A stretch of 64,000 nt of DNA. It comes from Azospirillum fermentarium (GTDB lineage: Bacteria > Pseudomonadota > Alphaproteobacteria > Azospirillales > Azospirillaceae). The DNA lies in contig NZ_JAOQNH010000001.1 in NCBI RefSeq assembly GCF_025961205.1, forward strand, positions 2,814,001 to 2,878,000. The letters run 5' to 3'. The notes under the pieces were generated by a model. That model saw only the letters and a list, made by a program, of their open reading frames with translations, was not told where the DNA came from and made no database searches. Shown in pieces: positions 17,141 through 27,841 of this stretch; the first letter of the stretch is position 1, and every line of letters begins with the position of its first letter. A program made the position numbers and the translations under genes.

Positions 17141-17914
17141 TCAACACGCCGCGGCGTCCACCGGGCGGCGCTGGGGGGTATCCCCTTCCCCCACCCCGTT
17201 TCCGGGGCCCTGGGGCACATGGGCGGGGTGCGGGGCGACCAGCGCGTCGGCCTGGGCCGCTTCCAGCTCGCCCACCCGCTGGCGCAGGCCGTGCACCTGT
17301 TCCAGCAGGCTGGACAGCGCGCGGGCCACCGGGTCGGGAATGTCGCCGCACGGCGTGCCATAGGGCAGGAAATCGCGGGTGGCCACTTTGGGCGTCACCA
17401 CCTTGGCCGGGATGCCGACCACCGTCGCCCCGTCGGGCACGTCGGCCACCACCACCGCGTTCGATCCCACCCGCGCGCCGTCGCCGACCGTGATGGCGCC
17501 CAGCACCTTGGCGCCCGCGCCGACGATCACGCCGTTGCCCAGCGTGGGATGCCGCTTGCCCTGGTGCAGCGCCGTGCCGCCCAGGGTCACCCCGTGGTAC
17601 AGCATCACGTCGTCGCCGATCACCGCCGTCTCGCCGATCACCACGCCCATGCCGTGGTCGATGAAGAAGCCGCGCCCGATGGTGGCGCCGGGATGGATTT
17701 CGATGCCGGTCAGGGTGCGCGCCGCCTGCGATACCAGACGGCCCGGCAGCTTCCATCCCCGCCGCCACAGAGCGTTCGCCACCCGGTGCGCCAGCAAAGC
17801 ATGAAGGCCCGGATAACACAGCAGCACCTCGATCCGCGACCGGGCCGCGGGATCGCGGGCCATGATACCGTCGATTTCCTGACGAAGATGCTTGAACACC
17901 CGCGGACCCATCAT
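17141..17914 (-). CDS. cysE: Serine O-acetyltransferase
   Basis: The 257-residue enzyme makes O-acetylserine, the carbon skeleton of cysteine. [19 protein letters not shown] and [20 protein letters not shown] are the left-handed beta-helix hexapeptide repeats with the active His; VVGIPAKVV ends the helix. It resembles the short EpsC/NifP-type SATs that lack the long N-terminal domain. The C-terminal 50 residues are polar and poorly conserved. It stands upstream of iscR, linking cysteine supply to Fe-S assembly. Confidence 0.94.
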   Translation of the reverse strand: MMGPRVFKHLRQEIDGIMARDPAARSRIEVLLCYPGLHALLAHRVANALWRRGWKLPGRLVSQAARTLTGIEIHPGATIGRGFFIDHGMGVVIGETAVIGDDVMLYHGVTLGGTALHQGKRHPTLGNGVIVGAGAKVLGAITVGDGARVGSNAVVVADVPDGATVVGIPAKVVTPKVATRDFLPYGTPCGDIPDPVARALSSLLEQVHGLRQRVGELEAAQADALVAPHPAHVPQGPGNGVGEGDTPQRRPVDAAAC

Positions 17915-18205
17915 GGTATAGTTCGCGCCCCGGTGGGCTTTCTTCCCGACAGCCGCGGTTTCGCCGTCTTTGCCTTGGCAGAAAAACGGGTGAATGCGGG
18001 TGCGGCGGGAGGTGCCCCGGATGGCTTAACGACGCATATATGATGACCAAGCAAAACGGTCAAGTATTCAGTTCACAAAAAACATGGCCTCTGCCGGCGG
18101 CCCGCATTTGCTTGTCAGCCGCATCACCCGCCGCTTATGGTGCGGCCACGGGCCGGGGTCCGGTTCCGCATTCGTCCTTCGTGTCTTTCCGGGAACGCAA
18201 GCGCC

Positions 18206-18868
18206 ATGCCTGAAGTGATCATCAACGGCCCGGCAGGCCGGCTGGAAGGCCGCTACACCCCCGGCAAGGAAGCGAATGCCCCCGTCGCGCTGCTGCTCCA
18301 CCCCCACCCGCACCACGGGGGCAGCATGAGCAACAAGGTGGTGTTCACCCTGGGGCAGTCGTTTATCAAACGCGGATACGCCACGCTGCGCTTCAACTTC
18401 CGCGGGGTGGGCCGCAGCCAGGGCAGCTTCGACAAGGGGGAAGGGGAACTGGCCGATGCGGCGGCGGCCCTGGATTGGCTGCAGAACATCAACCCCAACG
18501 CGGCGCTGTGCTGGATCGGGGGTGTGTCGTTCGGGGCGTGGATCGGGATGCAGCTTCTGATGCGCCGGCCCGAGATCGACGGGTTCATTTCGGTGTCGCC
18601 CCCGGCGGGCAAGTTCGATTTCTCCTTCCTGGCCCCCTGCCCGTCGTCGGGCCTGATCGTTCACGGGGACCGGGACGAAGCCGTTCCGCAGACGGCCATT
18701 TTGAAACTGGTCACCAAGCTGTCCAATCAGAAGGACATCCGCATCGACCACCGCATCGTGCCCGAGGCCAACCATTTCTTCGTCAACCGCACCGACGAAC
18801 TGGCCCGCGAGGTGGATGATTACCTGGACAGGGCCCTGGGCAACCCGCTGGAAACGGTGGCGGGGTAA
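18206..18868 (+). CDS. Alpha/beta hydrolase (COG2945-like)
   Basis: The 220-residue protein starts MPEVIINGPAGRLEG. HPHPHHGGSMSNKVV is the hallmark of the small COG2945 hydrolases, LRFNFRGVGRSQG follows, GGVSFGAWIG is the nucleophile-elbow region (Ser in GVSFG), and VPEANHFF carries the likely catalytic His. Substrate is unknown. It stands alone, divergent from cysE with 290 bp between them. Confidence 0.88.
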   Translation: MPEVIINGPAGRLEGRYTPGKEANAPVALLLHPHPHHGGSMSNKVVFTLGQSFIKRGYATLRFNFRGVGRSQGSFDKGEGELADAAAALDWLQNINPNAALCWIGGVSFGAWIGMQLLMRRPEIDGFISVSPPAGKFDFSFLAPCPSSGLIVHGDRDEAVPQTAILKLVTKLSNQKDIRIDHRIVPEANHFFVNRTDELAREVDDYLDRALGNPLETVAG

Positions 18869-18988
18869 ATCTCCGGTCATTGTGGAACGGTAAGAACACA
18901 GATTTGAATGCAAAAGTATTCATTTGGTATTTATTGACGTTCCATATGTGCATTTCCTAGCATCGGTTCAACCAAGAAGGAGAACCGG

Positions 18989-20485
18989 ATGCTGCCCAAG
19001 ATCACACCCTCGCGCCGTACCTTTCTCATGGGCCTCGGCCGCTTCGCCGTCGCGGCCGAGGTGGCACGGCACCTGCCGTCTACGGCATTTGCCGCCGAGG
19101 GATATTGTCCGCCGCCATCGGCCTGGACCGATCTGGCGAAACAGGTCAGCGGTGGCGTGCTGCGGCCCGACGATCCGTTCTACGCCGACGTCTGCCGGCC
19201 CAACAATCTGCGCTACGCCGCCAACCTGCCCGCCGGCATCGCCCGCTGCGTCACCGATGCGGATGTGCAGGCGTGCATCGCGTGGGTGAAGAAGCTGGGC
19301 ATCCCCTTTGCCGTGCGCTCGGGCGGGCACAATTACGCCGGCTATTCCACCACCGGCGGCCTGTTGATCGACATGTCCCGGATGGTGGGGGCGACGGTGG
19401 GCAAGGATGGGCTGGTCACCATCCGGGGCGGCGTGCTCAATTCCTATGTCTACACCCAGATGGAACGGCTGGGCCGCACCGTCACCCACGGGCGGTGCGA
19501 CAGCGTGGGCGCCGCCGGCTTCCTGCTGGGCGGCGGCATCGGGTTCAACATGCGCAAGTTCGGCATGGGGTCGGATCTGCTGCGCGCCACCACCATCGTC
19601 ACCGCCGATGGCGAGGTGCGCCCGGTGTCGGGCGAGGATAAGCTGTTCTGGGCGTCGCGGGGCGGCGGCGGGGGTAATTTCGGGATCAACACCTCGTTCA
19701 CCCTGCAGACCTACCCCATCGAAAAAGTGACGGTGTTCAAGATCACCTGGACCACCAGTCTGGAAAAGGTGCTGCTGACCCTGCTGAAGCGTCTGGCCGA
19801 GGCGCCGGACGATTTCGGCAGCAAGATCAGCGTGACCATCCCCAGCCTGTCCGAACGCTGCGCCGGGGTGAAGCCGGAAATCTCCATCCTGGGCCAGTTG
19901 CACCCGTCCAAGGTCACGCTGAAGGACATCTTCGGGGATACGTGGGAGATGGCCGCCACCCGCGACGTGCGCGAGGATGTGGATTACTGGCCGGCGCAGG
20001 ATTTCCTGCTGGAAACCACCTATCCCTATTATTATCAGGAAAAATCCAGCTACGTCACCGCCGCCGGGATCAATGAAGAGGCGGTGGCGGCGATGTTCGA
20101 CTGGGCGGCGAAGATGCCGGCCACCTCGCTGCCGTCGGCGTTCAAGTTCTTCCAGGTGGGCGGTGCGGTCAACAAGACCAGCCCCACGGCCACCGCCTAT
20201 GTCCACCGCGGCTACGACTGGCTGTTCAGCATCGAGGCGAATTGGTGGCGGCCCACGGATTCCGTGCCGCTGGTGGACGCGGCACTCGACTGGCAGCAGG
20301 GGTTCTACGCCGACGCCAACCGCCGGATGAAGGCGGCGGGCGCGTTCCAGAACTTCCCCGACCCGTCGCTGGCCGATTGGCAGTCGGCCTATTACGGCGA
20401 GAATTACCGCACGCTGACCGAGGTGAAGAAGGCCGTCGATCCCACCATGCTGTTCACCTTCCCCCAGGCGATCAAGCCGGCGTAA
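18989..20485 (+). CDS. Tat-exported FAD-linked oxidase, berberine-bridge-enzyme type
   Basis: The 498-residue protein starts with a twin-arginine signal (SRRTFLMG, Arg9-Arg10) ending near FAAEG. The PCMH FAD domain shows VRSGGHNYAGYST with His114, and GRCDSVGAAGFLLGGG with Cys170; these two positions are the double covalent FAD attachment sites of berberine-bridge-type oxidases. YYGENYRTLTEVKKAVDP near the C-terminus is the BBE domain. Substrates in the family are sugars, alkaloids or alcohols; none can be chosen here. AAGGAG precedes the ATG, and TTGACG at 18934-18939 is a possible -35 box. Upstream DNA is AT-rich with a GAATGC/GTATTC imperfect palindrome. Confidence 0.9.
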   Translation: MLPKITPSRRTFLMGLGRFAVAAEVARHLPSTAFAAEGYCPPPSAWTDLAKQVSGGVLRPDDPFYADVCRPNNLRYAANLPAGIARCVTDADVQACIAWVKKLGIPFAVRSGGHNYAGYSTTGGLLIDMSRMVGATVGKDGLVTIRGGVLNSYVYTQMERLGRTVTHGRCDSVGAAGFLLGGGIGFNMRKFGMGSDLLRATTIVTADGEVRPVSGEDKLFWASRGGGGGNFGINTSFTLQTYPIEKVTVFKITWTTSLEKVLLTLLKRLAEAPDDFGSKISVTIPSLSERCAGVKPEISILGQLHPSKVTLKDIFGDTWEMAATRDVREDVDYWPAQDFLLETTYPYYYQEKSSYVTAAGINEEAVAAMFDWAAKMPATSLPSAFKFFQVGGAVNKTSPTATAYVHRGYDWLFSIEANWWRPTDSVPLVDAALDWQQGFYADANRRMKAAGAFQNFPDPSLADWQSAYYGENYRTLTEVKKAVDPTMLFTFPQAIKPA

Positions 20486-20489
20486 GCCG

Positions 20490-21680
20490 TCAGAACAGAC
20501 TGAGTTGCTGCGTGCGCCGCCGTTTGCGCGCCACCGAACCGCCGTCCCGGCACAACTCTGCCGGGACCGCGGCCAGGAACGGCGACGGCGCCAGAGTCCG
20601 CACCGCCCCCCGCCACACCCGTTCCCCCGCGCGGGTCAGGAACAGCCGGTCGCGGGCGCGGGTGACGGCCACGTAGAACAGCCGGCGTTCCTCGGCCAGC
20701 GTGGCCTCGTCCGGTTCCGCGTCCCACGAAAACGGCATCAGGCCGGATTCCAGCCCGGCGACGAAGACGTTGGCGAATTCCAGCCCCTTGGCCGCGTGCA
20801 TGGTCAGCAGCGACACCCGGTCGGCGCGGGCGTCGTGGAAATCGGCCTCGGTGGACAGCGCCACCGCGTCGCGCAGGCGGGCGGGGTCGCCGGCCACCGT
20901 GTCCGACGCGGCCAGGGCGGTCAGCCAGCCCGCGGCCTCCGCCACCGCCGCCGGGTCGGCGCCCTCCCCCCGCGCACGTTCCGCCGCCGCCGTCACCCGC
21001 GCGGCGAGATCCGCGCCCTCGGCCCCGTCCAGGGCGCCCAGCACCGCCCGCACGCCGGGGTGGCCGGCGATGGCGGCGGGGGAGCTTTTGCGGAACGGAA
21101 TGCCGGCCCGGTCGAACGCCGCGCGGAAGGCCGCGGCCTGGGCATCGGTGCGGTAGAGCACGGCGCAGTCGCCGAAGCCCAGCGCCCCGCGGCTGGACCG
21201 GGTGCGGTTGGCGGCCAGCATGTCATGCCCGCCCAGCAGGTCTTCGATGGCGGCGGCGGCGAAGTCCGCCTCCGCCGCCTCGTCTCCTGCGGCGTGGACC
21301 GTCACCGGCTCCCCCATCGCCCGCGTGATGCCGTCGGCGGCGGCGCCGATCACCGCGGCAGCCGCCGTTACGATCGTCCCCGACGAGCGGTAGTTGCGTG
21401 ACAGGCACAACATCGGGGCCGCCGGGTAATCGGCGGCGAAGCGCTGGAAGCACGCCGCGTCGGCGCCGCGGAAGCCATAGATGGCCTGATGCGGGTCGCC
21501 GATCACGCACAGGTTCCCCCCATCCCCCGCCAGCCGGCGCAGCAGGCGGTATTGCTGCTCGTCCACGTCCTGAAACTCGTCGGCCAGGATGTGGGAGAAA
21601 CGGTCCCGCCACACGGCGGCGACGTCGGGGTGGGTGTCGAGCAGGTCCGCCGCCAGCACCACCAGATCGTCGAAATCCAC
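20490..21680 (-). pseudogene. UvrD-type helicase, C-terminal fragment (3' part of a broken EndoQ-UvrD fusion)
   Basis: From a GTG at 21680 the frame encodes 396 residues with UvrD motifs II-VI: DFDDLVVLAADLL, ILADEFQDVDEQQY, VIGDPHQAIYGFRGAD, LSRNYRSSGTIV, VSLLTMHAAKGLEFANVFV and FYVAVTRARDRLFLT. Walker A and motif Ia, which should lie upstream, are absent. The same frame continues upstream past a TGA (21683-21681) with LKRTGGTGTDEETAARTALD, which still looks like helicase sequence, and then ends against EndoQ sequence near 21765. An ATPase without Walker A cannot work, so this is a fragment. Confidence 0.8.
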
Positions 21681-22833
21681 TCATCCCTGGTCCCGCCCGG
21701 CGCGGTCCAGGGCGGTGCGGGCCGCGGTCTCCTCGTCCGTGCCCGTGCCGCCGGTGCGTTTGAGTGACGCGGTTGTACGCCTCGGCCACCGCTTTCGACG
21801 CGACCCCGGTGCCGACGATTTCCGACAGGATTTCCGGCAGGGGCACCAGGCTGGTCACCGGCCCGGCGGTGGGCGGCGGCACCGGCACATCGCGGTCGGC
21901 CAGCATCTCCACCCGGTGGGCCACGCCCACGGTGACGCGGGTGCCGCACACGGGGCACAGCCCGCCCAGCGCCAGCGTTTCCTTCGGGTCCAGCCGCACG
22001 CCGCAGGTGCGGTGCCCGTCCATATGGTATTTGCCCTCTTCGGGGAAGAATTCGACGGTGCCGCCGTACCCCTCCCCGCTTTCCAGCGCCCGGCGCATGG
22101 CGGCATAGCCGGGGTCGCCCAGAAAGCGCGTGGTCTCCCGCCCCAGCTTGGCCGGGGAATGGGCGTCGGAGTTGGACACCAGCCGGTAACGGTCCAGCGA
22201 CGACACCCGCCAGTTCATGGCCGGGTCCGACGACAGCCCGGTTTCCACCGCGAAGATGTGACCGGCCAGATCGCCATAACACTCCGCCACGGAATCGAAC
22301 CCCGACTGCGACCCCAGCACCGCGAACCACGGCGTCCAGATGTGGGCGGGGACAAGGTAGGAATCCGGCCCCGATTCCAGCGTGATCTCCAGCAGATCGC
22401 GGGAATCCAGCCCCAGGATGGGCCGCCCGTCCGACGCAATGTTGCCGATGCGCGCCAGACTGGCCGACAGCCGCACGGCGGCATCCAGATCGGCGGCGTA
22501 GACCAGATGATGGATCTTCCGGGTCTTGTCGCCCTTCTTGTAGATGGTGGAGATTTCGGTGGAGAGCATGAACGACACCGGGCGCCGGCACGTCTCGGGC
22601 AGCGTCTCCCACACCCGCCGTTCCAGATCGGGTTTCAGGCGGTAGAGCCCGTTGCCCTCCGCCACCAGCGTGTCACGGATTTCCGCCTGCCACGCCGGGT
22701 GGACGCAATCGCCGGTGGCCACCACCCGGATGCCCTTGCGCGCCGCCCACCACGCCAGATGCTCCAGATCCAGATCACGGCTGGTGGCGCGGGACAGGCG
22801 GGAATGGACGTGCAGGTCGGCGTGAAAGATCAT
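21223..22833 (-). pseudogene. Endonuclease Q-like PHP domain (5' part of a broken EndoQ-UvrD fusion)
   Basis: The frame from ATG 22833 opens FHADLHVHSRLSRATSRDL, a PHP metal-binding start, and has SFMLSTEISTIYKKGDKTRK, LVPAHIWTPWFAVLG, LVSNSDAHSPAKLG and a zinc-binding C...CPVCG. This is the EndoQ family, which cuts DNA 5' of deaminated bases. Similarity stops after SKAVAEAYNRV at about 21765; the remaining open frame to 21223 is antisense-like junk overlapping the helicase part. In several bacteria EndoQ is fused to a UvrD helicase, so both parts are best seen as one gene that lost its middle. Confidence 0.78.
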
Positions 22834-22866
22834 CGGCGGGGCCTCGGTGCGGCGTCGGGTGGTCCA

Positions 22867-24444
22867 TCATACCGGCAGTGTGACCGTCCGCTCCACCCCG
22901 ATGGCGGTGAGAAAGGCCGGGTCGTGGCTGACCACCAGCAGCGCGCCGTCGAAGCCGGCCAAGGCATCCTCCAGCACCTCGATGGATGGCACGTCCAGAT
23001 GGTTGGTGGGCTCGTCCAGCATCAGCAGCCATGGCGGCCGCTCCCCCGCCAGCGTGGCGGCCAGCCCGGCGCGCAGCCGCTCGCCGCCCGACAGGCAGCC
23101 CACCGGCTGCAAGGCGTCGTGGTTGCGGAAGGCGAAACGGGCGCAGGCGGCATAGGCCCCCCGCTCGTCCAGCGCCGGGTTGATCCGGCGGACATTATCC
23201 AGAACGCTGGCCCCATGGTCCAGCAGCGCCCCGTGCTGGTCGAGCAGCGCCACCCGCCCGCCGGGCCGGGACACGGTGCCGCCGCCGCGCGCCAGATCCC
23301 CCGCCGCCACCCGCAACAGGGTGGATTTGCCGGCACCGTTGGGGCCGGCAATGGCAACCCGTTCCGGCCCGCGCACCCGCAGCGTCCACGGCCCCAGGGT
23401 GCGGGCGCCCACGGTCACCGTCACCCCGTCCATGTCCAGCACCACGGCGGCGGCGGGCAGGCCGGTGGGCGGCAGGGCGATGGTCAGGGGGGTCAGCACC
23501 TCCACCCGCCCGCGGGCGGCGGCCAGCCGGGCTTCGGCCTCCCCCACCAGCCGTTCGTTCAGGCGGTGGCGCTGGCCGCCGCTGTTTTCCGCCCGCTCCG
23601 CCTGACGGCCCAGCAGGATCTTCGGTTCCGATTTGCGGGCGGCGAAGGCGCGCCCGGCCCGGTCGCGGCGGTCCTTGGCCTCGCGCTGGCGTTGGGCTTC
23701 CTGCTGCACCATGCGCAGGCCGGCGTGCGACCGCTCCAGATCACGGGCGGCGGCGTCGCGCTCCGCATCGCGCACGGCGGCGAAGGCCGACCACCCGCCG
23801 CCGACGATCCGCACCCCGATAGGGGTCAGTTCGACGATGCGGTCCATCGCTTCCAGCAGCGTGCGGTCATGGCTGGCGACGACGGCGCCGCCCGGCCAGC
23901 CCCGGATCAGGTCCATGACCGCCGCCCGCCCCGCCGCGTCCAGATTGTTGGTGGGTTCGTCCAGCAGCAGCAGGTCCGGCGCATCCAGCAGCAACCGGGC
24001 GATGCCGGCGCGCGTGCGCTCCCCACCGCTCAGGCTGCCCATCAGCCGGTTGAACGGCATGCCGGGCAGCCCGGCATCGGCCAGCGCCTGAAGCGCGCGG
24101 GCTTCGATGGTCCAGTCGGCGGCGGCGAAATCCGCGTCCCCGCCGGTCCCGGCCATGATGCGGTCCATGGCGGTCAGGATGGGGGCGATGCCCAGCGCCT
24201 CGGCCACCGTCAGATGCTCCGGCCACGCCTGTGCCAGAGAACCGATGCGCGCGCACCGGATGACGGTGCCGCCCGCCGGTTCGCGCGTGCCGGCGATGAT
24301 GGCGAGCAGCGTCGATTTGCCGGCGCCGTTGCGGCCCACCAACCCGATGCGCTCCCGCCCGACGGACAAGGTGAGGTTTGAAAAGAGGCGCTCCCCGTCA
24401 GGGGTGACGGCGGAAACGGAATCGAGCGTGAGATATGCGGTCAT
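22867..24444 (-). CDS. ABC-F family ATPase
   Basis: The 525-residue protein has two ATP-binding domains and no membrane part: GRNGAGKSTLLAIIAG, LSGGERTRAGIARLLLDAP and LLLLDEPTNNLDA in the first; GPNGAGKSTLLRVAAG, LSGGERLRAGLAATL and LMLDEPTNHLDVPS in the second. The linker between them is rich in Arg/Glu/Gln helices. ABC-F proteins act on ribosomes; some give antibiotic resistance. The ATG at 24444 (MTAYLTLDSVSA) fits the family N-terminus but lacks a clear ribosome site. An upstream GTG in frame at 24507 would add 21 residues. Confidence 0.93.
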   Translation of the reverse strand: MTAYLTLDSVSAVTPDGERLFSNLTLSVGRERIGLVGRNGAGKSTLLAIIAGTREPAGGTVIRCARIGSLAQAWPEHLTVAEALGIAPILTAMDRIMAGTGGDADFAAADWTIEARALQALADAGLPGMPFNRLMGSLSGGERTRAGIARLLLDAPDLLLLDEPTNNLDAAGRAAVMDLIRGWPGGAVVASHDRTLLEAMDRIVELTPIGVRIVGGGWSAFAAVRDAERDAAARDLERSHAGLRMVQQEAQRQREAKDRRDRAGRAFAARKSEPKILLGRQAERAENSGGQRHRLNERLVGEAEARLAAARGRVEVLTPLTIALPPTGLPAAAVVLDMDGVTVTVGARTLGPWTLRVRGPERVAIAGPNGAGKSTLLRVAAGDLARGGGTVSRPGGRVALLDQHGALLDHGASVLDNVRRINPALDERGAYAACARFAFRNHDALQPVGCLSGGERLRAGLAATLAGERPPWLLMLDEPTNHLDVPSIEVLEDALAGFDGALLVVSHDPAFLTAIGVERTVTLPV

Positions 24445-24502
24445 GACGTGCCATGGAATCGAACGAACCGAGGGTGATGCCGGTGTTCGTTTCCATGTCC
24501 AT
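24398..24502 (-). promoter_or_regulatory. Possible leader peptide and attenuator hairpin of the ABC-F gene
   Basis: On the minus strand AGGAG (24516-24512) is followed after 9 nt by ATG 24502, opening a 34-codon frame (MDMETNTGITLGSFDSMARH...) that ends at 24398 inside the ABC-F gene, out of frame. Within it CATGGAAACGAAC (24497-24485) can pair with GTTCGT and TTCCATG (24468-24452, 4-nt bulge), a stem ending 8 nt before the ABC-F ATG. This arrangement resembles translation attenuation of antibiotic-induced ABC-F genes. It is inference. Confidence 0.4.
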
Positions 24503-24573
24503 GACACGTGTCTCCTGACTTTGGTCTCTGCGATGCTCCCTATCGTCGGATGATACCGGCGATAGGGGCGGTT

Positions 24574-24690
24574 TCACTCCGCTCCGCCGTGGCCGTGGCG
24601 GTCCCGCTCATTCCAGCGGACAGCGGCATAGCCCAGCGCCACGACGATGGCGGGCATGATGATGTAGGCCAGAACCCACATGCTGTTCAT
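24574..24690 (-). CDS. Small single-span membrane protein, unknown function
   Basis: The 38-residue peptide begins MNSMWVLAYIIMPAIVVALG, a single hydrophobic helix, followed by a charged tail (RWNERDRHGHGGAE). Its ATG overlaps the stop codon of the preceding small gene (ATGA), so the two are probably translated together. I do not recognise a family. The tail placement suggests N-out or N-in orientation cannot be decided. Confidence 0.5.
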   Translation of the reverse strand: MNSMWVLAYIIMPAIVVALGYAAVRWNERDRHGHGGAE

Positions 24691-24914
24691 TTTAACCCTC
24701 CCAAGGTCCGCCGAGCAAAGCAATGCAGCGTTACCGCTGCGCCCAGCCACACCGAGCTTCCGATCCCCAACGCCAAGGACGATACGGGGACCGTCCCCAT
24801 ACCATATAGGAACGCGGCGGCAGGACCAACAACACCAACGGCGACACACGCCGTCGAAGCGCGGTCCAAAGCATTGGCAAGCAGCTTCACGCGCTCATTA
24901 TGGATCAGGCTCAT
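24687..24914 (-). CDS. Small two-helix membrane protein, unknown function
   Basis: The 75-residue protein starts MSLIHNERVKLLANALDRAS, followed by two hydrophobic stretches (ACVAVGVVGPAAAFLYGM and SLALGIGSSVWLGAAVTLH) and a basic end RRTLGGLK. Similar short hypothetical proteins with an ERxKLxANxLDRAS start occur in other proteobacteria, as far as I recall, without known function. It is the first gene of a coupled pair. Confidence 0.55.
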   Translation of the reverse strand: MSLIHNERVKLLANALDRASTACVAVGVVGPAAAFLYGMGTVPVSSLALGIGSSVWLGAAVTLHCFARRTLGGLK

Positions 24915-25049
24915 GTCTGCCGGGCTCCTGGCCCTGTCAGACCCAGACCCAGGTCCACTTCACGACCTGTCCCAACGCTGTGGAGATCGTGATAGGCAGG
25001 GAGCACCCGTCTAAGGATGCGTTGTGGATCAACGTCTTACGGGAGAGAG

Positions 25050-25141
25050 TGGCGGAGCGGGGGGGATTCGAACCCCCGGTACGGTTTAACCCGTACGACA
25101 GTTTAGCAAACTGCTGGTTTAAGCCACTCACCCACCGCTCC
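25050..25141 (-). tRNA. tRNA-Ser (GCT anticodon)
   Basis: The 92-nt gene starts GGAGCGGTGGGTGAGTGG and ends CCGCTCC-G-CCA, with the long variable arm expected of serine tRNAs (GTACGGGTTAAACCGTAC hairpin) and anticodon loop TTGCTAA containing GCT. Discriminator G and encoded CCA fit tRNA-Ser. Confidence 0.95.
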
Positions 25142-25379
25142 GCCGGGGTACGCCGCGAACCGCAGCGTTGTGGTGGACGTGTTTCTAGCGGGGCCGCCCA
25201 CCCTTGTCAATCACCAAGGATGCGGGAAACCCATACAAGCCCGACCTTTTCTTCCCGCTGACCACTGTGGAGAATCTGTGACAAAAACGCATAAAATTTT
25301 ATATACATTTTAGATCCAGCGCGCTATGATACCCCCATCAACAGTAGGGACCACTCAAACACGGTCGGGGAGACGGATC

Positions 25380-25622
25380 ATGACGATATCCAAGCGCTGC
25401 ATCGAAACGCTGATCGACCTTGCCGAAATCAAGCTGAGCTGCATGGACGTCACCGACGCCGAGGACCGGCGCGAACGCGAGCTGCTGGAACGCTGCATCG
25501 CCGAGTTGAAGGCGGAAGCCTCGGGCGCCAACGGCTCGTTGCTCGCCATGTCCGGCAGCGGACCCAAGCGCCGCGGCCGCCGGCCCAAGCACCTGCAATA
25601 CCACGAACTCCACGCCGCCTGA
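25380..25622 (+). CDS. Small hypothetical protein with basic C-terminus
   Basis: The 80-residue protein begins MTISKRCIETLIDLAEIKLS with amphipathic helices rich in Glu/Arg (DAEDRRERELLERCIAEL), then a Ser/Gly stretch and PKRRGRRPKH, an AT-hook-like basic motif. GGGGAG precedes the ATG at 25380. No family recognised. It stands alone after the tRNA-Ser gene, downstream of an AT-rich stretch (25270-25320) that probably holds its promoter. Confidence 0.6.
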   Translation: MTISKRCIETLIDLAEIKLSCMDVTDAEDRRERELLERCIAELKAEASGANGSLLAMSGSGPKRRGRRPKHLQYHELHAA

Positions 25623-25641
25623 GACATACACGGCCAGCGTC

Positions 25642-27732
<2,091 letters not shown>

Positions 27733-27801
27733 TCACCCTCCCGCCAGCACCCCATGGATACCGACGCAAGGGAGGATTTCCAACCTCTTTATCAGCAGAA
27801 A

Positions 27802-27834
27802 CGGCCAAAGCCCACACGCTGAGAGCTTTGGCCG
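27802..27834 (-). terminator. Terminator after gatB
   Basis: CGGCCAAAGC and GCTTTGGCCG make a 10-bp stem with a 13-nt loop, 7 bp beyond the gatB stop; on the minus strand it is followed by TTTCTG. It closes the gatCAB group. Confidence 0.65.
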
Positions 27835-27841
27835 CATCCCT

